Assembly (NCBI GenBank): GCA_025526995.1
Contig: JAHLKG010000009.1
Location: 124,001-188,000, forward strand
Reading direction: 5' to 3'
DNA from: Powellomyces hirtus
Taxonomy: Eukaryota; Chytridiomycota; Chytridiomycetes; Spizellomycetales; Powellomycetaceae
DNA length: 64,000 nucleotides
Both the position numbers and the translations under genes were made by a program. Position 1 is the first letter of the stretch. Each line of letters starts with the position of its first letter. The notes below the pieces were generated by a model. That model did not search any database. It was given only the letters and a program-made list of their open reading frames with translations, and was not told the origin of the DNA. Below are positions 45,463 through 57,626 of this stretch, piece after piece.

Positions 45463-46028
45463 CACGGCGTGATTTTGGATTTCCCAACGCCAGTCATGCC
45501 TGCTCACACATGGTGGAATTCCCGTTTTGTAGGAGGCCACAAGTTGGAAATCTTTGCCCGCGTGCAGCTCAATCGACAGCAGGTCAAGACGCGCACCGTC
45601 AATTCGCGAACACCGCGCTGGAACCAGGCCCTTGTTTTCTCGGTCTTGAGTCTGGACGAGACCCTCAAAGTGTCGGTGTACAATTACGATCGGTACTCGC
45701 AAGATGGTAAAATGAATGTCTGCACTTTTTGGGGGGTCCCACGTTCGTTTTTTTTTTGGCTGATACGTTGCCGCTTTTTGTCATGGCGATTTACCCGTCT
45801 CACAGATTACCTCGGACAAGCCGAAATCGGACTGGACTTTCTGTACGTTAATTCGTCACTGCACACCCGCCTACCTCCTCGTTTTCTAATTTGCCCCTTG
45901 CTATTCCCTTTTTTCTTGTTCCGTGTAGTGAGTACTATGGTGAAAAGGAAACAGAACCCATCACATTAGGTCTGAGAGACGTGGCCGGCGGGTCGGTCGT
46001 TCTCAGATTGGCCTATCGGAAGGCGTAG
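38837..46028 (+). CDS. Intersectin-like endocytic scaffold and RhoGEF (EH-EH-SH3-SH3-DH-PH-C2)
   Basis: Fourteen exons: 38837-39053, 39124-39213, 39272-39335, 39415-40047, 40113-42892, 42958-43200, 43293-44038, 44128-44406, 44495-44761, 44844-45038, 45118-45421, 45533-45706, 45806-45842, 45929-46028; 2042 residues, frame kept throughout. Gln-rich N-terminus, EH1 (about 82-155, split by three introns), EH2 (about 285-385, 'DPQNSGYISGDRARSIF', 'LGHIWNLADM'), coiled coil (about 438-515), Ala/Ser/Pro-rich linker with DPF/NPF-type motifs and polyproline (about 1030-1100), SH3 domains (about 1280-1335 and 1355-1413), Dbl-homology domain (about 1562-1775, 'LLQPMQRITRYSLLLKQIL'), PH (to about 1895) and C2 (about 1920-2040). 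This is the layout of long intersectin; in fungi I know it from Cryptococcus Cin1. Expected role: clathrin endocytosis coupled to Cdc42/Rho activation. Confidence 0.9.
45431..45461 (+). repeat. Poly(A) tract of 31 bases inside an intersectin intron
   Basis: Lies nine bases after the 5' splice site (45422) of intron 11, between the PH and C2 coding parts. Length is likely variable; it could also be an assembly-sensitive homopolymer. Confidence 0.9.
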
Positions 46029-48664
46029 GAGAACTTGACGCGCAGGAAGACTTGTGAGCACGCATGTGTGGTTGGGGGAAATGGAAAAAACGGTATATCG
46101 TTTGTATACAAAATGTTAGAGGACGGAAACGCAGCGAAGCTTGTTGGGTAGTCCTTTTTTTTGATTTCAATTTGCATTTTCGTTGTGATTTTCGTAATGT
46201 GCGAATTTTTTGAGATGGTGTAAGGAATCTCAGGATGTCCCCGCGTGGGACTGGAGATGGAAGAGTAATACACTGAGGATCCACGGGAGCAGCCAGGTTG
46301 GGTGGTTTTGGTAGAGTTAAGAAATGGAAAATGTCATATCCTCCTTTGTTGCACATTTTTTACGAGGAGGGGAACGCAGGCTGTTGGTAAGACCTTTTTC
46401 TTTTTTTTTGGATTTTATTTTTAGCAGACGGGAGCACCCATCATACACAAAGTCCGCGATGATTTCACCTTGCCCTTTTGTTTCTGGGTTTTCTTCATTT
46501 CTCAAAAGGTGCATTTGAGTTCCTCACTATTCAGGAATCCTTGCGGATACAAAATCAGACGAAGCTCCGAAGTGGTGTGAGACCTCATGCGTTTCCGAAC
46601 ATTAATGCATAGGGAGTTTTTGACGGAAAAATGTTTGCTACATGCTTCAGTTTTTTGCGACTCGTTTGTGGGCGAATTCTGGTCAAGGACGAGTGATGTG
46701 TGTAGGGGTTCTGATCTCAGCGTCAAATGATTGGTGAAATGGCTATCGAAGCGTTTTCAAAAGTGGTGCTTCCTCAAGACATTCCAACGGGATGTCCGAG
46801 TCTGCCGCGCGTAAAATGCGCCAAGCTGCCTTAATAGGTGAGCTGCGAGCCTGATCTGGAATCATTGTGCGGTATGATTGTCTGTATGCCGCCTTATTGG
46901 AAACCCAGTACGAGAGATCACGTTGGTATCGAATTCGACCGGGGATTGTGTCGGAACACAAAGTGCTCCCCCCCCCTCCCCCCCTCCATCCTCTGACGGG
47001 TATAGAGAAACACTAGAGCAAAACCAGAATTCGCTAAGGCTCGTTAGCAGATACAGAGATCCATCGAATCGTTGTCGGGAAGTTCTGCCCCCCGCCCCAC
47101 ACTGGTGTGGTGGTGGCGACCGGCAGCGAGGCTTAAACGCGAGTGCTGTCGTCGAGGAGAAGCATCCCTAACGTCCAAGATTTGCGTTATTGCGGGGGTT
47201 TCGGTGGCAAAGACATTGCAGCACCCGTTCCTGACGAGAACGAGGGGATGCACATATGGGTTGTTGGGCTGGTTGTTAAACAGGTCGAGTTCTCCCCACT
47301 TCTCGCGTTGGTAAGGCCTTTGGCTGTGCCATCATTTTCGACGATGGCGGTATGATGTCTTCCAGCAGGAAGTCAAACATGTGGCAATGAGTTGGCGCGC
47401 GCTGGTGACGTGTGAATGGCATACATCACACTCGGACCGAATGTATTCACAATAGGTAGTATCGATATCTGCCAGGTGTAGTTACATCTAAATGTCCTGA
47501 TAGCTGAAGATGCGAGCCTCATTAATCGATACTAATTATCGTGAACACGTCACTCATTCTTTGTACGAGAGGAATATCGAACGTGGAATCACTTCCTCCT
47601 TAAGAATTGGCACCAACAATTCCTGATGGGGATTCGTGTCGGAACAAAAGGTTCGCCTTAAATATATGCTCGCAGAAATCCGCTGATGGTTTCGCTGAAT
47701 GCCCGTCAGCAGCAGCGAAGATTTATCGGTAAGCGATGGGTGTGAGTGTTCGTAGAATTATGACTCGTGACTTCGGCGTGATATTCAGCGCACGTGATAG
47801 GCACAGGCAGGCAGTGCTGAATTAAGATGAACGAACGAGTGCAATAATAACTTGGGCAGATGCCAAGGCACTGGGTGATGCGCACAGAGAGAGATGCCAA
47901 GGCAACTAACTTGTCATAGAACTCATCAATCAGTGAGGCGAGTGAGTCCCGGGAATGTCACCCAGAGAGAAGGATTGTAATGATGCCATGCCATGTGCCT
48001 TGGCGTTACTGTTGTGCCTCTATGCGCAAGATGGACAAGTTCCCAAGCCTCATTCGAGTGGCAATTGGGGCGGTTTGTGGCACCAGGTGGCCGCATTTGT
48101 TCGAAATTGGGGGTATCCCATCCAGCGACTCCAAGGGGATCCATCCAATTGCATCCAGCGACTCACTCCAAGGGTGAAACAGAACAGAACGGCGCCCCCA
48201 ATTGCGAGATCGACGATGAACCGCACGCAGTCTATCATAGTCTATGGATAGTCTATCATAGTCTAGTATCGATAGTACATTGGGGATTGGCGAGAGTCAC
48301 TTGGCCAGTCGCACAGTCGTCTGGAATCTGCGCGAATGGATGGATTGTTTGGATGGATGGCCGCTAGTAATAAATGTCACGGAATTATTGTCTCCCAATT
48401 GCGCTCCTATTATCATTATCGGGGACAAGCACGCGCGCCTCACTCTCTCACTCACTCACTCCGCGTTCCCATCGCCCCCGCGTTCAATAAACAAACATAT
48501 CGATAACCTTTCAGCACAAATAGCCCTTGCCCCCTGCCTGCTCCCCTTCGATTTCTCACAGACCTCCCCAGAGAGAGTGAAAAAGCAGCAGGCTGCCACC
48601 ACTCACTTCCTACTCACCAAAAACTTCCCCTTCCCAACCAAACAATCCCCCCAACTCAACAGTC
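46029..48664. other. 2.6-kb gap without a supported gene
   Basis: The largest gene-free stretch of the right-hand block. Short minus-strand frames at 46502-46961 ('RDLSYWVSNKAAYRQSY') look protein-like but are broken and match nothing I recognise; they could be remains of a mobile element or of a lost gene. A C-run 'cccccccctcccccccctcc' lies near 46968-46988. The right part holds small imperfect duplications (48119-48174) and a 'tctatcatagtcta' repeat (48229-48266), then the promoter of the antiporter gene. Confidence 0.5.
48119..48266. repeat. Two short imperfect tandem duplications
   Basis: 'catccagcgact..ccaaggg' occurs at 48119-48137 and again at 48152-48174; 'tctatcatagtcta' occurs twice between 48229 and 48266. 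Both lie about 400-550 bp before the antiporter start codon. Confidence 0.65.
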
Positions 48665-51218
48665 ATGGGTGTAGCTGGAACCTTCCTGTCGGGCGAAAAC
48701 CCCCTCAAGGATCCCATCGCTCTGTTCCTCTTGCAGGCTCTGATCATCATCATCCTATCGCGCTTCCTCGCCGCCGGTCTGGGATACATAAAACAACCAC
48801 GAGTCATTGCTGAAGTCATTGGTGGAATCTTGCTCGGCCCCTCGGCCCTGTCCCGCTCGGAGGCCTTCCGAAACACCATTTTCCCAAAGGTATGTATACA
48901 TTATATAACCACAAAGTTTCTTGGACACACATTAAAAATATCATTTGTACTGGCGGAACAGGAATCCTTGCCCCGTCTCAGTCTGATTGCCAACATTGCT
49001 TTAATCTTCTTCCTGTTCCTCGTCGGTCTGGAGCTGGACCCTCAAACACTGATCAAAAAGGCCCGCCAGTCAGCTGCCATCTCCATCTCTGGAATCGTAC
49101 TTCCCTTCGCTGTCGGCGTCGGTGTCAGCAAACTCATCTACGACAACCTCAGCGATGAGACGGTCCCTTTCTACTCCTTCTTTGTCTTTTGCGGAGTTGC
49201 CATGTCGATCACGGCCTTCCCAGTCCTGGCCCGCATTCTCACCGAACTCAAACTTCTCCAGTCGTCAGTGGGTCAGGTCACCTTGGCCGCCGCCGCCGTC
49301 GATGACGGTGTCGCATGGTGCCTTCTCATCCTCGTCGTTGCCTTGATCAACAACCCCAGCGACTCTGTACGAGCAGTCTACGTCTTCCTGGCCACCATCG
49401 CTTGGGGCATCTTCCTGGTGGTGGCCATCCGTCCTATCCTAATGAAGCTGGTCCATCGCCACGCCGGAAATGACGGCATCTCGTCGTCCAGCATGTTGGC
49501 CACTTTTGTAGTCATTCTCGCCTCCTCCTGGTTCACTCAGGCGGTCGGAGTCCACGCCATTTTCGGTGGCTTCTTGGCTGGTCTGATTACTCCTCACGAC
49601 CACGGATTTGCCATCAAGCTGACGGAAAAGATTGAGGATTTCATTACCATTCTTCTGCTTCCCCTCTACTTTGCGTACTCTGGTCTGAACACCAACATCG
49701 GATCCCTCTCTGATGGAACTTCTTGGGGATACGTCGTCTTGGTCATTCTTACTGCTTGCTTAGGAAAGGTGATTGGCTGTACCATGTCGGCCAAACTCAC
49801 TGGCTTCAACTGGCGCGAATCATTGGCCGTTGGTTTCCTGATGAACGCCAAGGGGTACGTTTGATGGCTTTCGAGCATGTACTCTGTGTACCCAGGCATT
49901 AACCTGCGCCATCTTCCGTCACATTAGATTGGTCGAGTTGATCGTGCTGAACCTGGGTTACGAGGCCGGCGTCATTAACCAGAAGATTTTCACCATCTTT
50001 GTCCTGATGGCTTTGGTGACCACTTTTATGACAACGCCCATCATCAGCTTCATCTACCCGCCCAGGTTCTACCTGAACGATTCGCGCCGCACCACCGTCT
50101 CGGAACACGACCAAATTGTTTCAAACGGCAACGCAATCGGTGATGTTGAAAAGGGCCGCAACTACGATGCCGTTACGGTCAAGGGCGCCCACATTAGTGG
50201 CCGAACAATGAACATTTTAATTTGCCTGCCCAACATGCAGACCGTTCCCGCCATGATGAGCATCACGCAAATGTTTCAGGGCACCCAGTCGCCTTTGTCC
50301 ATCTTCGCCCTGCGTCTGATCAAGTTGACCCAGCGGACGTCTACGTACCTCATGGCTGCGAACGAAGGCGAGACGATGAGGGCCGATCCGGTCATCAATG
50401 TCTTCCGCACCTTTGGCCAGCTGAACCGCGTCGGGGTCAACACCCTCGTAAGCGTAGCGGCCACGGAAGATTTTGCCGAAAACATTCGCGACACCAGTTC
50501 CAGCTCCACCGCCCATCTCATCATCCTTCCCTGGCAACAACCCCTCATGTCCAATAAGGAGTCATGTTTGAACGACAAGTTTGTCAAGGATACGGTGGAA
50601 AGAGCACCCTGTTCTATCGCCATCTTTGTCGATCGCGGGTTTGGCGTCTCTTCCGTACCCGAAATGGGGCCCAACGCGACCATCCCTGGGCAAAACCAGC
50701 ACATTTTTGTCCCCTTCTTTGGATCCGCCGATGACTGCGAAGCCCTCCGATTCATCGCCAACATTGCCGCTCACCCCGGGTTGACCGTCACGATCCTCGA
50801 CATGCGCCCAACCGATGGAGGGCCAGCCGTCACCCCCGAGCCGGCCTCGACAGCAGGGTCCACGCACACGCTCGCCATCAACACGGACCCCGTCGCCACC
50901 ACATCCACCATCACCTCCAACGTCCTCATCCACACGCTCACCACCACCACCGCCAACATCAAGCTCGAGTCCTCACCCGCCCCCGACGCCACCACGGCCC
51001 ACTCGACGATCGCATCGCGCGGCGCCAGCTTTGGTCGGAAAGACCTGGTCGTCATCTCGTACGTCTCGTACACGACGAACCCAGAGATCCGCCGCTGGGC
51101 TGATGAAGTGTGTGAGAGCTCGGTGGTCGTTGTCAAGAAACATGCTACCGTCTCTTTGTCGGATGAGGACGTGCCGAATTCCCCCTCGGCGCCTAATTCG
51201 CCGTTTAGGATTCAGTAA
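48665..51218 (+). CDS. KHA1: K+/H+ antiporter, Kha1-like (CPA2 family)
   Basis: Three exons: 48665-48889, 48962-49854, 49928-51218; 802 residues. The first half is a CPA2-type exchanger of about twelve transmembrane segments: 'PRVIAEVIGGILLGPSALS', 'FFLFLVGLELDP', 'VDDGVAWCLLILV' (the acidic pair expected at the ion site), 'GVHAIFGGFLAGLITP' and 'NAKGLVELIVLNLG', which is made across intron 2. The second half is a soluble region with an HisX-like 'HLIILPWQQP' block and 'FGGSAD'-type sequence ('FFGSADDCEALRF'), as in yeast Kha1 and plant CHX proteins. Expected in endomembranes, exchanging K+ for H+. The C-terminus has a Thr/Pro-rich variable loop (about 50820-51000). Convergent with the RhoGAP gene. 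Confidence 0.92.
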
Positions 51219-52125
51219 GCAAATAATTCCACCCTCAATGCGTTTTGGCCGGGTCGTGACTGTATAATATTTAGTTTCTCCCCTCCTCTCCTCCCCCCGG
51301 CACGCCACTCTGTTTGTATATATACATTTTATTTCAACGTGTTTTATGTCCGTTTGTCTCTGTGTTGTATTTCTTGTACCAGTTCTCTCGTCGTAACCCG
51401 TTCAGCAGCTGTGAAATGCTTTCGATGACGAGGCATCCTTGCCCCGTACGAAAAACAAAAGAAAAAGTTTTGCCCACGACGTGAGTGGATTCCATCAGAA
51501 TTGAAAAACGTCATACGGTACTTTACACATCCGCTTCGCACTTGTTTTTGCCCCCCGACTCCCCGTTGTCACTGTAGTTTTCATGCTTTGCAGTGTACGT
51601 GGTAGCTCCATTCATTTTCATTTTATTTCCCTTGGCAACCATATCACACCACGTTAGATGATCCGCACACCCGTGCCGATCACAGTAACGCTAAACGGAA
51701 AACAAGGCAACAAACAACAGGATCACAGTGCATCGTATTTGAGGGCCCAGCCGAGAACTCAAAGTGCAGGCTTCGGCCCGTCAACGGCAAGATCCCACAG
51801 CCATGCAGAAGCCATCAGCGCGTGCCAAGAGCCACGGAGGATGCAAAACAAGATTGATTGCCCAATCCAAACCCCCACGCCCCACAGCCTCCATCCGTTG
51901 CCAGGCCACCCCATGCGATTCCGACGTGGATGTACTACTGTACTGTACCTAACCGCGTCGCTAGAGCAGGCAGAATCGTATATTGGGGCACGCTCGGGAC
52001 GCGACCGCAGAACCAGATTTGCAACAAAATAAGAAAAAAAAAGACCATTTATAAAAATCTGCATATATACACACAAAAAATAAAAACATTCATCTCCCGC
52101 GCAAAACTCCACTGTGCGTTTCCAT
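51219..52125. other. Convergent intergenic region
   Basis: 907 bp with the 3' ends of the antiporter and RhoGAP genes. No gene seen; an A-rich stretch lies at 52027-52090. Confidence 0.5.
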
Positions 52126-55100
52126 TTAGTGCTGCCGGATCGCCAACTCATCCGCATTATCGTTGAAATAAGCTTCAAAGTTCCGGGCCGCGTCTTTATC
52201 CTGGGTTGAGAGGTGGTGTACGTGTACATCATTGTTGTTGTCGTCGTCGCTGGCGTCGTTGTTGTTGTTGGTGTCCGAGTCGTCGTCCGAGGAGTCCGAG
52301 TCATTGTCGGCGTGGTGGTCGTCCGACTCGACTTCTTCTTCGCCGTCAACGTAGACTTCGCTGATGGATGTTTGGTCGACGTCGGTGCTTGTTGTTGTGG
52401 TGGTGGGTTGGAGGAGGTAAGGTGTTTGTTGCTGTTGTTGTTGTTGGTGTGCGTGTTGGTGTGCGTGATGGGGTTCCGGCATGGAGTGGGAAACGGACGC
52501 GGAGCGACGGTGTTCGGCACTGCCGGCGCTGATGGGCCGCGGGAGGGAGCGCATGGGGGCGGCGGGGAGCACCGCCGAGTCCAAGTACTGCGGTTGGTGG
52601 TCGTGCGGGGATGGGTGTTGTTGTTGGTGCTGTTGATGCTGTTGCGGTGACTCTTGAGCCGCTGGTGGGATGTAAGCGTAATCGCCATTGATGGCGACCG
52701 CAGCAGGCCGACCATTTTCGGCTTCCGCGCCATTCACGAGCGCAAGACCCGCCAGCATGGCGTGCTGCCGTTGTCGGCGCTTGGCCGAATTGGGTTGACG
52801 GCGTTTCGGGACCGGCAATTCCTCCGCTGGTTCTTCCGCGCCCGATGACGACGGCACGTCCGCATCAAGCCCGTGGTCGTCAGCATTTACCTGTTGTTGT
52901 TGTGGTTGTTGTTGTTGATCCTGTGCCTGCCCCTGCGGGTCCTGGTTGGCCCGCGTTTCCTCTCGGCCATCCCACCAAAACACCGACGCGTACTCCGCCA
53001 TCATCAGGGTAAACACACCCGCGGGCACTCCCACTGTGGGACTAAACACAATGCCCACGTTTCGGACATTCATTTTATTGACATCGCATCGGCGCACCAC
53101 TCGGACCAGATGCCCCATCAGCGTCTTCAGGAGCGCGTAGTTGGCGACCGGAAGCAACGCAACGAGCCGCGCCAGTTCGTGAATCCGTTGGTCGCGATCG
53201 GTCAGGTCCATCACGTGCAGGAAGGAGCGTTGCAACTCCTTGGTGAGCACCGGTGTGGGGAGTTCGCGCAGATACAGTTTGAGCAGACCGGCAACCGCGT
53301 GGACATCGTAATATTGCTGGCTAGAGAGGATATCGTAATCTCCCTCTGTGACAAGAGGTTTCAGTCAATAACCGATGGAATAACGCAACAACTCCTGTAG
53401 TGACAAAGAAAATACATACCATTGTCAAATGCTGCCTTCAACCCCTGTATCACGCTGGAGCTTCCGCTTAGACGATAAATTCCTTCCTCCTCATTCGCCT
53501 TCTTCGCATCCAGATACTCTATGCACCGGTAGATGACAGCAGGTAATGGTAGATCGTCTCGCACTCGACTGACCGCGACCGCCTGGTCGAGGGGTACACC
53601 AAAGACTCTTCGAGACGGATCGATGGCTGTCTGGGATTTGCTGTTGGTGGTCGCAAGGGAATCTTTACTCTTCTTTCCCCAATTGAACGCAGTCATGCGG
53701 CGGCTCTTTTTGTCGGATGCCTTGCTGGAAGGAGGCGTGGAGGCATTCGCGATCGTCTGAGATTGATAGACGGACTCGGGAAGTGAAATCAGTGGAGCTG
53801 GCTCCGGTTGCATCATGACGCGCTCCATGTCATCCACGTGGGTTCGTGCCCGCGGTTTGCTCCCGCTCAGCGACGGGCTTGAGGGTTTTATACCAGGGGC
53901 AGGTGGCGACGGCTCTGGCCTGGCAGCGCTGGTGGGTCCGGGTAAGATCTGAATAGAAGCAGTTCGCGCTGGAGCGACCGGAATCTCTTCTTCGTCGTCG
54001 CCAGTTGTCTCTCGATCCGTGTACCGATCTTGATTTTCCACCTCCCTCTCATACGGAATGTTTTGACCAAAGTACGGATCTGACTGCCCATTCTCCATGG
54101 GAGTTCGAATGAGAACAGACGCGCTTCCGAGCGGTTTCTCGTCATTGCTCATAGTGGTCTGAGCAGGCGACTCCAGTACGTCGTCGTCCGGTCGGCGCCC
54201 TGCTGCTTTCACGGGATCGGGCCGGACCGCCTTGATCTCTTTCGCAACATAGCGAACCCATTCATCACGTTCCTCGTCGTTTTCCGCACACAAGATGTGC
54301 CTGCTAACAACTTTTGAGTCGGCGAATTGATCGGGGCCCTTCTCCTTGCTTTCTATCCCAAAACAGCTCTTTTTGTACTCTGTCAACATGAACGCGTGTC
54401 TATAATCCGTATCCCCACCAGGTTGCTGTGCGTTGCCGCCGTTTGGAGGTGTGGGGCTTCCGGAGACAGCCAAGTCGAAAGGTGACGATGACGATTGCCG
54501 CGAAACGAAGACGTATTTGAGTTTGATACATCCGAGAAGATTTGTGCGGTCCTTCTGAGACTCGTAGTACTCGAGAACTCCTCCAGGTTTCAGCACAAAA
54601 TATCGCGTCTTCCAAGCACCAAAGTTCTTTCCCTTTTTGAACAGATAGCCCTCTTTCACGCTTTTTTCTGCAGTTGTGCGTGACCCAGTACCGAGATTCT
54701 TGCCACTCTCCAACACGTCCGTGGACAGAAACTGGATGAGATCAGAGCTGTCTCGGCAGATCTCTTTTACGTTTTGTAGGTAAAGTTCCAGTTGTACTTT
54801 CCGCTGATCGCTTTTTGATGGCGAGTGGGTGGTGAAAAGCGATTTTTCAGGCAACTTTCCGATTTTGCTCACAATCGATTTGGACTGATTGGCTTTGAGT
54901 TTCATGTCCAAGGAGAGGAAATCCGAGTATACTTTCTCGACTTTCCACAAATCAGCATTTGTGCCATCTTTGATTGATATTGTAAATCCAATGACTTCGC
55001 GTCCCTTGTCGTTGACTCGTATTTGAGAGCCGGTTACGGCAATCTTGACTTGGTCGGTGCTCTTGAACAGGCTCCGGAAGGGAGATTCTTTGGTTGTCGA

Positions 55101-56507
55101 GCTGCGATCATCGGGACTACCGGAGCCGGTCATCGTAATGGAGAGTGCTGAGCCCATCTGCTGTGGACTCACACTGAGTAAATTGAGATGCTTGCCAACA
55201 TCGGCCGGATGTGCTTGTGTAGGTGGTGGCGCCGGTGATGCTTGTGGAGCCGATCGGGCCTCTTGAAGTACATCAGGGGCCGAGTCAGTCTGCTGAATGG
55301 GAATCGGAATGGCACCTCCATGCTCGAGAGCTCCATCGTCTGGCAACTGTCTTGAATGGCGGAAGCGGGCTTTCGATGTTGATGGTGCACGTTTCGGTCT
55401 ATCCAGACTCGTGGTGCGCTCCAGAATCTCTGGTTGGAAGGCTTCCGTTTCCCTCCGAGTTGTATCAGAGTCGCGAGCGTTGGTAAGTTGAGCAGGCTCG
55501 GGCTGATTCGCGATTTCTACTGGCTCTGGTGGCTCTGGAGTCGTAGACCGGCTATCGGCCTCATGGACGTGGGTCAGCCTTGCTCCTCGCCCTGACACCG
55601 GTCTCATCGGCTTGCGTCGCATCTCGGCGGACCGTCTGTTGTTGTGCCCGCTGCTGAGTTCGGGCGGCGATTCTCCCATTTCAGATGGTGGATTCTGTGA
55701 TTTTCGGGAACGCGAAGCGCTGTGGGCACTGCCTGTTCTGCTTCTAGCAGTGCCCGCATCACCGAGTCCTGCGGGTTCACTGCCGCTGCCGTTTTGCATC
55801 GGACCAGAGCCTGTCGACCGAGACGACGTAAGCTCATCTCCACTAAAGTTGTACATCGCACCGCCGGAATTCCTACTGCTAGAGCTTTTCTTCTGTAACC
55901 CAACAGGCGCTGCTCCCTGAACATGCGGAAGAATGGTCGGAGATTTGGAAGAAGAACCAGAGGCACTTCTTTCACGGTGGGCGGAGCCAGGTTGACGTTG
56001 CGTGTTGTTCCGTCCGCCATTGATGGTGATGGTGGGTAATATCAATGCATTGGAGTGCGGATCCGACGCCGACCGTGCGCGCGGAGACGTTCCTGGATGA
56101 TGTTCCCCAACGGAAGTCGTCTTGAGACTGTCGTTTTCTATGGTTGTGCTCGGTGGTCGGTCTGACGCTGTCCGCTCTCTGTGCGCAGAGTGTTTGCGCG
56201 ACGCTGGTGATGGTCCGGAAGACGGCGGACGGGGAGAAGGAGCGTCGACTTCTGAGCGCCCGAGCATAGGTGAAATGGCCAAAGCGTCGCCGCCCGCGGC
56301 CACGCTATTTGTCTGCGACGCTTGCAGTTGCGCTATGATAGTCCTCTGCTTTTCAATAATCTTCCACAGTTGGTCATTCTGCAACCGTAATGCATTCCGC
56401 TCCGCAATGACATTCTGGAGAAGCGTTTCCAAGCCGGGAACGTCGGGGCTCTCTCGTTTGGAGCCCCGTTCAGACCGTGACGTCTGGTCGTTGCGTGAAC
56501 CGTCCAT
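52126..56507 (-). CDS. BEM3: Bem3-like Rho GTPase-activating protein (PX, PH, RhoGAP)
   Basis: Two exons, 53420-56507 and 52126-53345; 1435 residues. N-terminal short coiled coil ('LQNDQLWKIIEKQRTII'), a long Ser/Pro-rich region, then a PX domain (about 504-605, 'DLWKVEKVYSDFLSLD'), a PH domain (about 614-790, 'KEGYLFKKGKNFGAWKTRYF') and a RhoGAP domain (about 964-1150) with the arginine finger in 'EEEGIYRLSGSS', 'YYDVHAVAGLLKLYLRELP' and 'NKMNVRNVGIVFSPT'. The intron of 74 bp cuts the RhoGAP domain. This order is that of yeast Bem3, a Cdc42 GAP recruited by phosphoinositides. The C-terminal 280 residues are low complexity: Gln, His and Asp/Asn runs. Start at 56507 is the first Met of the open frame. 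Confidence 0.9.
52200..52660 (-). repeat. Low-complexity coding tract (Gln, His, Asp/Asn triplet runs)
   Basis: Trinucleotide-type runs encode acidic Asp/Ser/Asn blocks (52215-52330) and Gln/His blocks (about 52425-52480 and 52600-52650) at the end of the RhoGAP protein. Confidence 0.8.
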
Positions 56508-57626
56508 GGGTAAACGAAAAGCCCCGTTATAAGGTTAGGTGAGGGGGAATTGGCCCTGCTGATAGTCCTCAGCACAAGGGAGATGACGGGGGCCCGTGGA
56601 AGATTTCGTGGAGTCTAAGCCGTCAAGCAGGCAGCATTTGTCAAGTGGTGGGAAACTTGTTGGTCCGAACAAATCACGGGCGTCCAAGTCTACTGTATAC
56701 CGGAGGTCCAATGCAAAGTACTCGAGCGGTCCGCTGTGCGTGGTGGTGGTGGTGGCGTTGAGATACGAGGGTATGCAGTTGGTGTATATGAACGAGATTC
56801 CGTCCGTCCAGTGTATTATTGTATGGTTGTTGGAAATCCTTTCCTTCCTTTGTTCGTTAGTTCGTCTGGTTGTTTGTGATCTTTTTTGCAAGTGTCTATT
56901 TGGCGGACCGTCAGTTGTTGGCGGCGGCCGCTGTTGCCGAGGGTGGGTTTAGTGTATGTGTATCTGCAGGTGGTTTGTTGATCTTTACAAAACACGAGCG
57001 AGCGTGTCTCTCATATGGAATCCACAGCAAGTCAGTCAGTCAGTCAGTCAGCGCGTGACAGACGAAGATTGCCCAATAGATGTTGTGATTCACTTCCCTC
57101 CCTTCTCTTTTCATTCTCCAATTCCGTCTCACGTGAACTGCACTCCCCCTCTTGTTTTAGGATACAAACCCCCCCATCACTCCCTCTGAAACACAGTTTC
57201 ACCCATTTGTTAGTCACTGAGCCATCAATGAATCAATCAATCAATCAATCAATGAATCAATCAAACCCCCTTCCAACACGCTGACTGTGAGTGACTCAGC
57301 AAAAGAAGGCCCTCAGCCGATGCTGTTATATATAGTATATGCGGTTCTTGTCTTGACTCTGCGCTATTAAACCTGCTTTCTTGACTGTTGACACATGTGC
57401 TGCATATCGGACTGCTACTACAGTATCGATACTATATGATTTGCGCCCACCTCTGGCTGCGCATCTGCACTCGGCATGACGGCGCAGCCGCAGCATGACA
57501 TAAGCGTGGCTTGTACGACGCGCCCCGTGACAAGCCGCGTCTCTGTCCATTTCCACCCGCCAATGTAACCGAGAGATGCCCACCTTGTTTTCCCCGATAA
57601 CATAACAAGTACCAACATTCGTAAGA
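56508..57626. promoter_or_regulatory. Divergent region, BEM3 and MKS1
   Basis: 1.1 kb. Contains 'cagt' tetranucleotide repeats (about 57030-57055) and a longer 'aatcaatc' repeat (57225-57265). No gene seen. Confidence 0.45.
57225..57265. repeat. AATC microsatellite
   Basis: Runs of 'aatcaatc' interrupted by 'gaatc', between BEM3 and MKS1. Confidence 0.8.

Noticed and set aside
45121..45969. C2-region ORF with a poly-lysine run
   Set aside because: The lysines are a poly(A) tract inside an intron; splicing at 45422-45532 gives a continuous C2 domain without it.
51759..52733. 324-codon minus-strand ORF with Thr/Asn-rich runs
   Set aside because: An alternative frame of the low-complexity end of the BEM3-like gene, running into its 3' flank.
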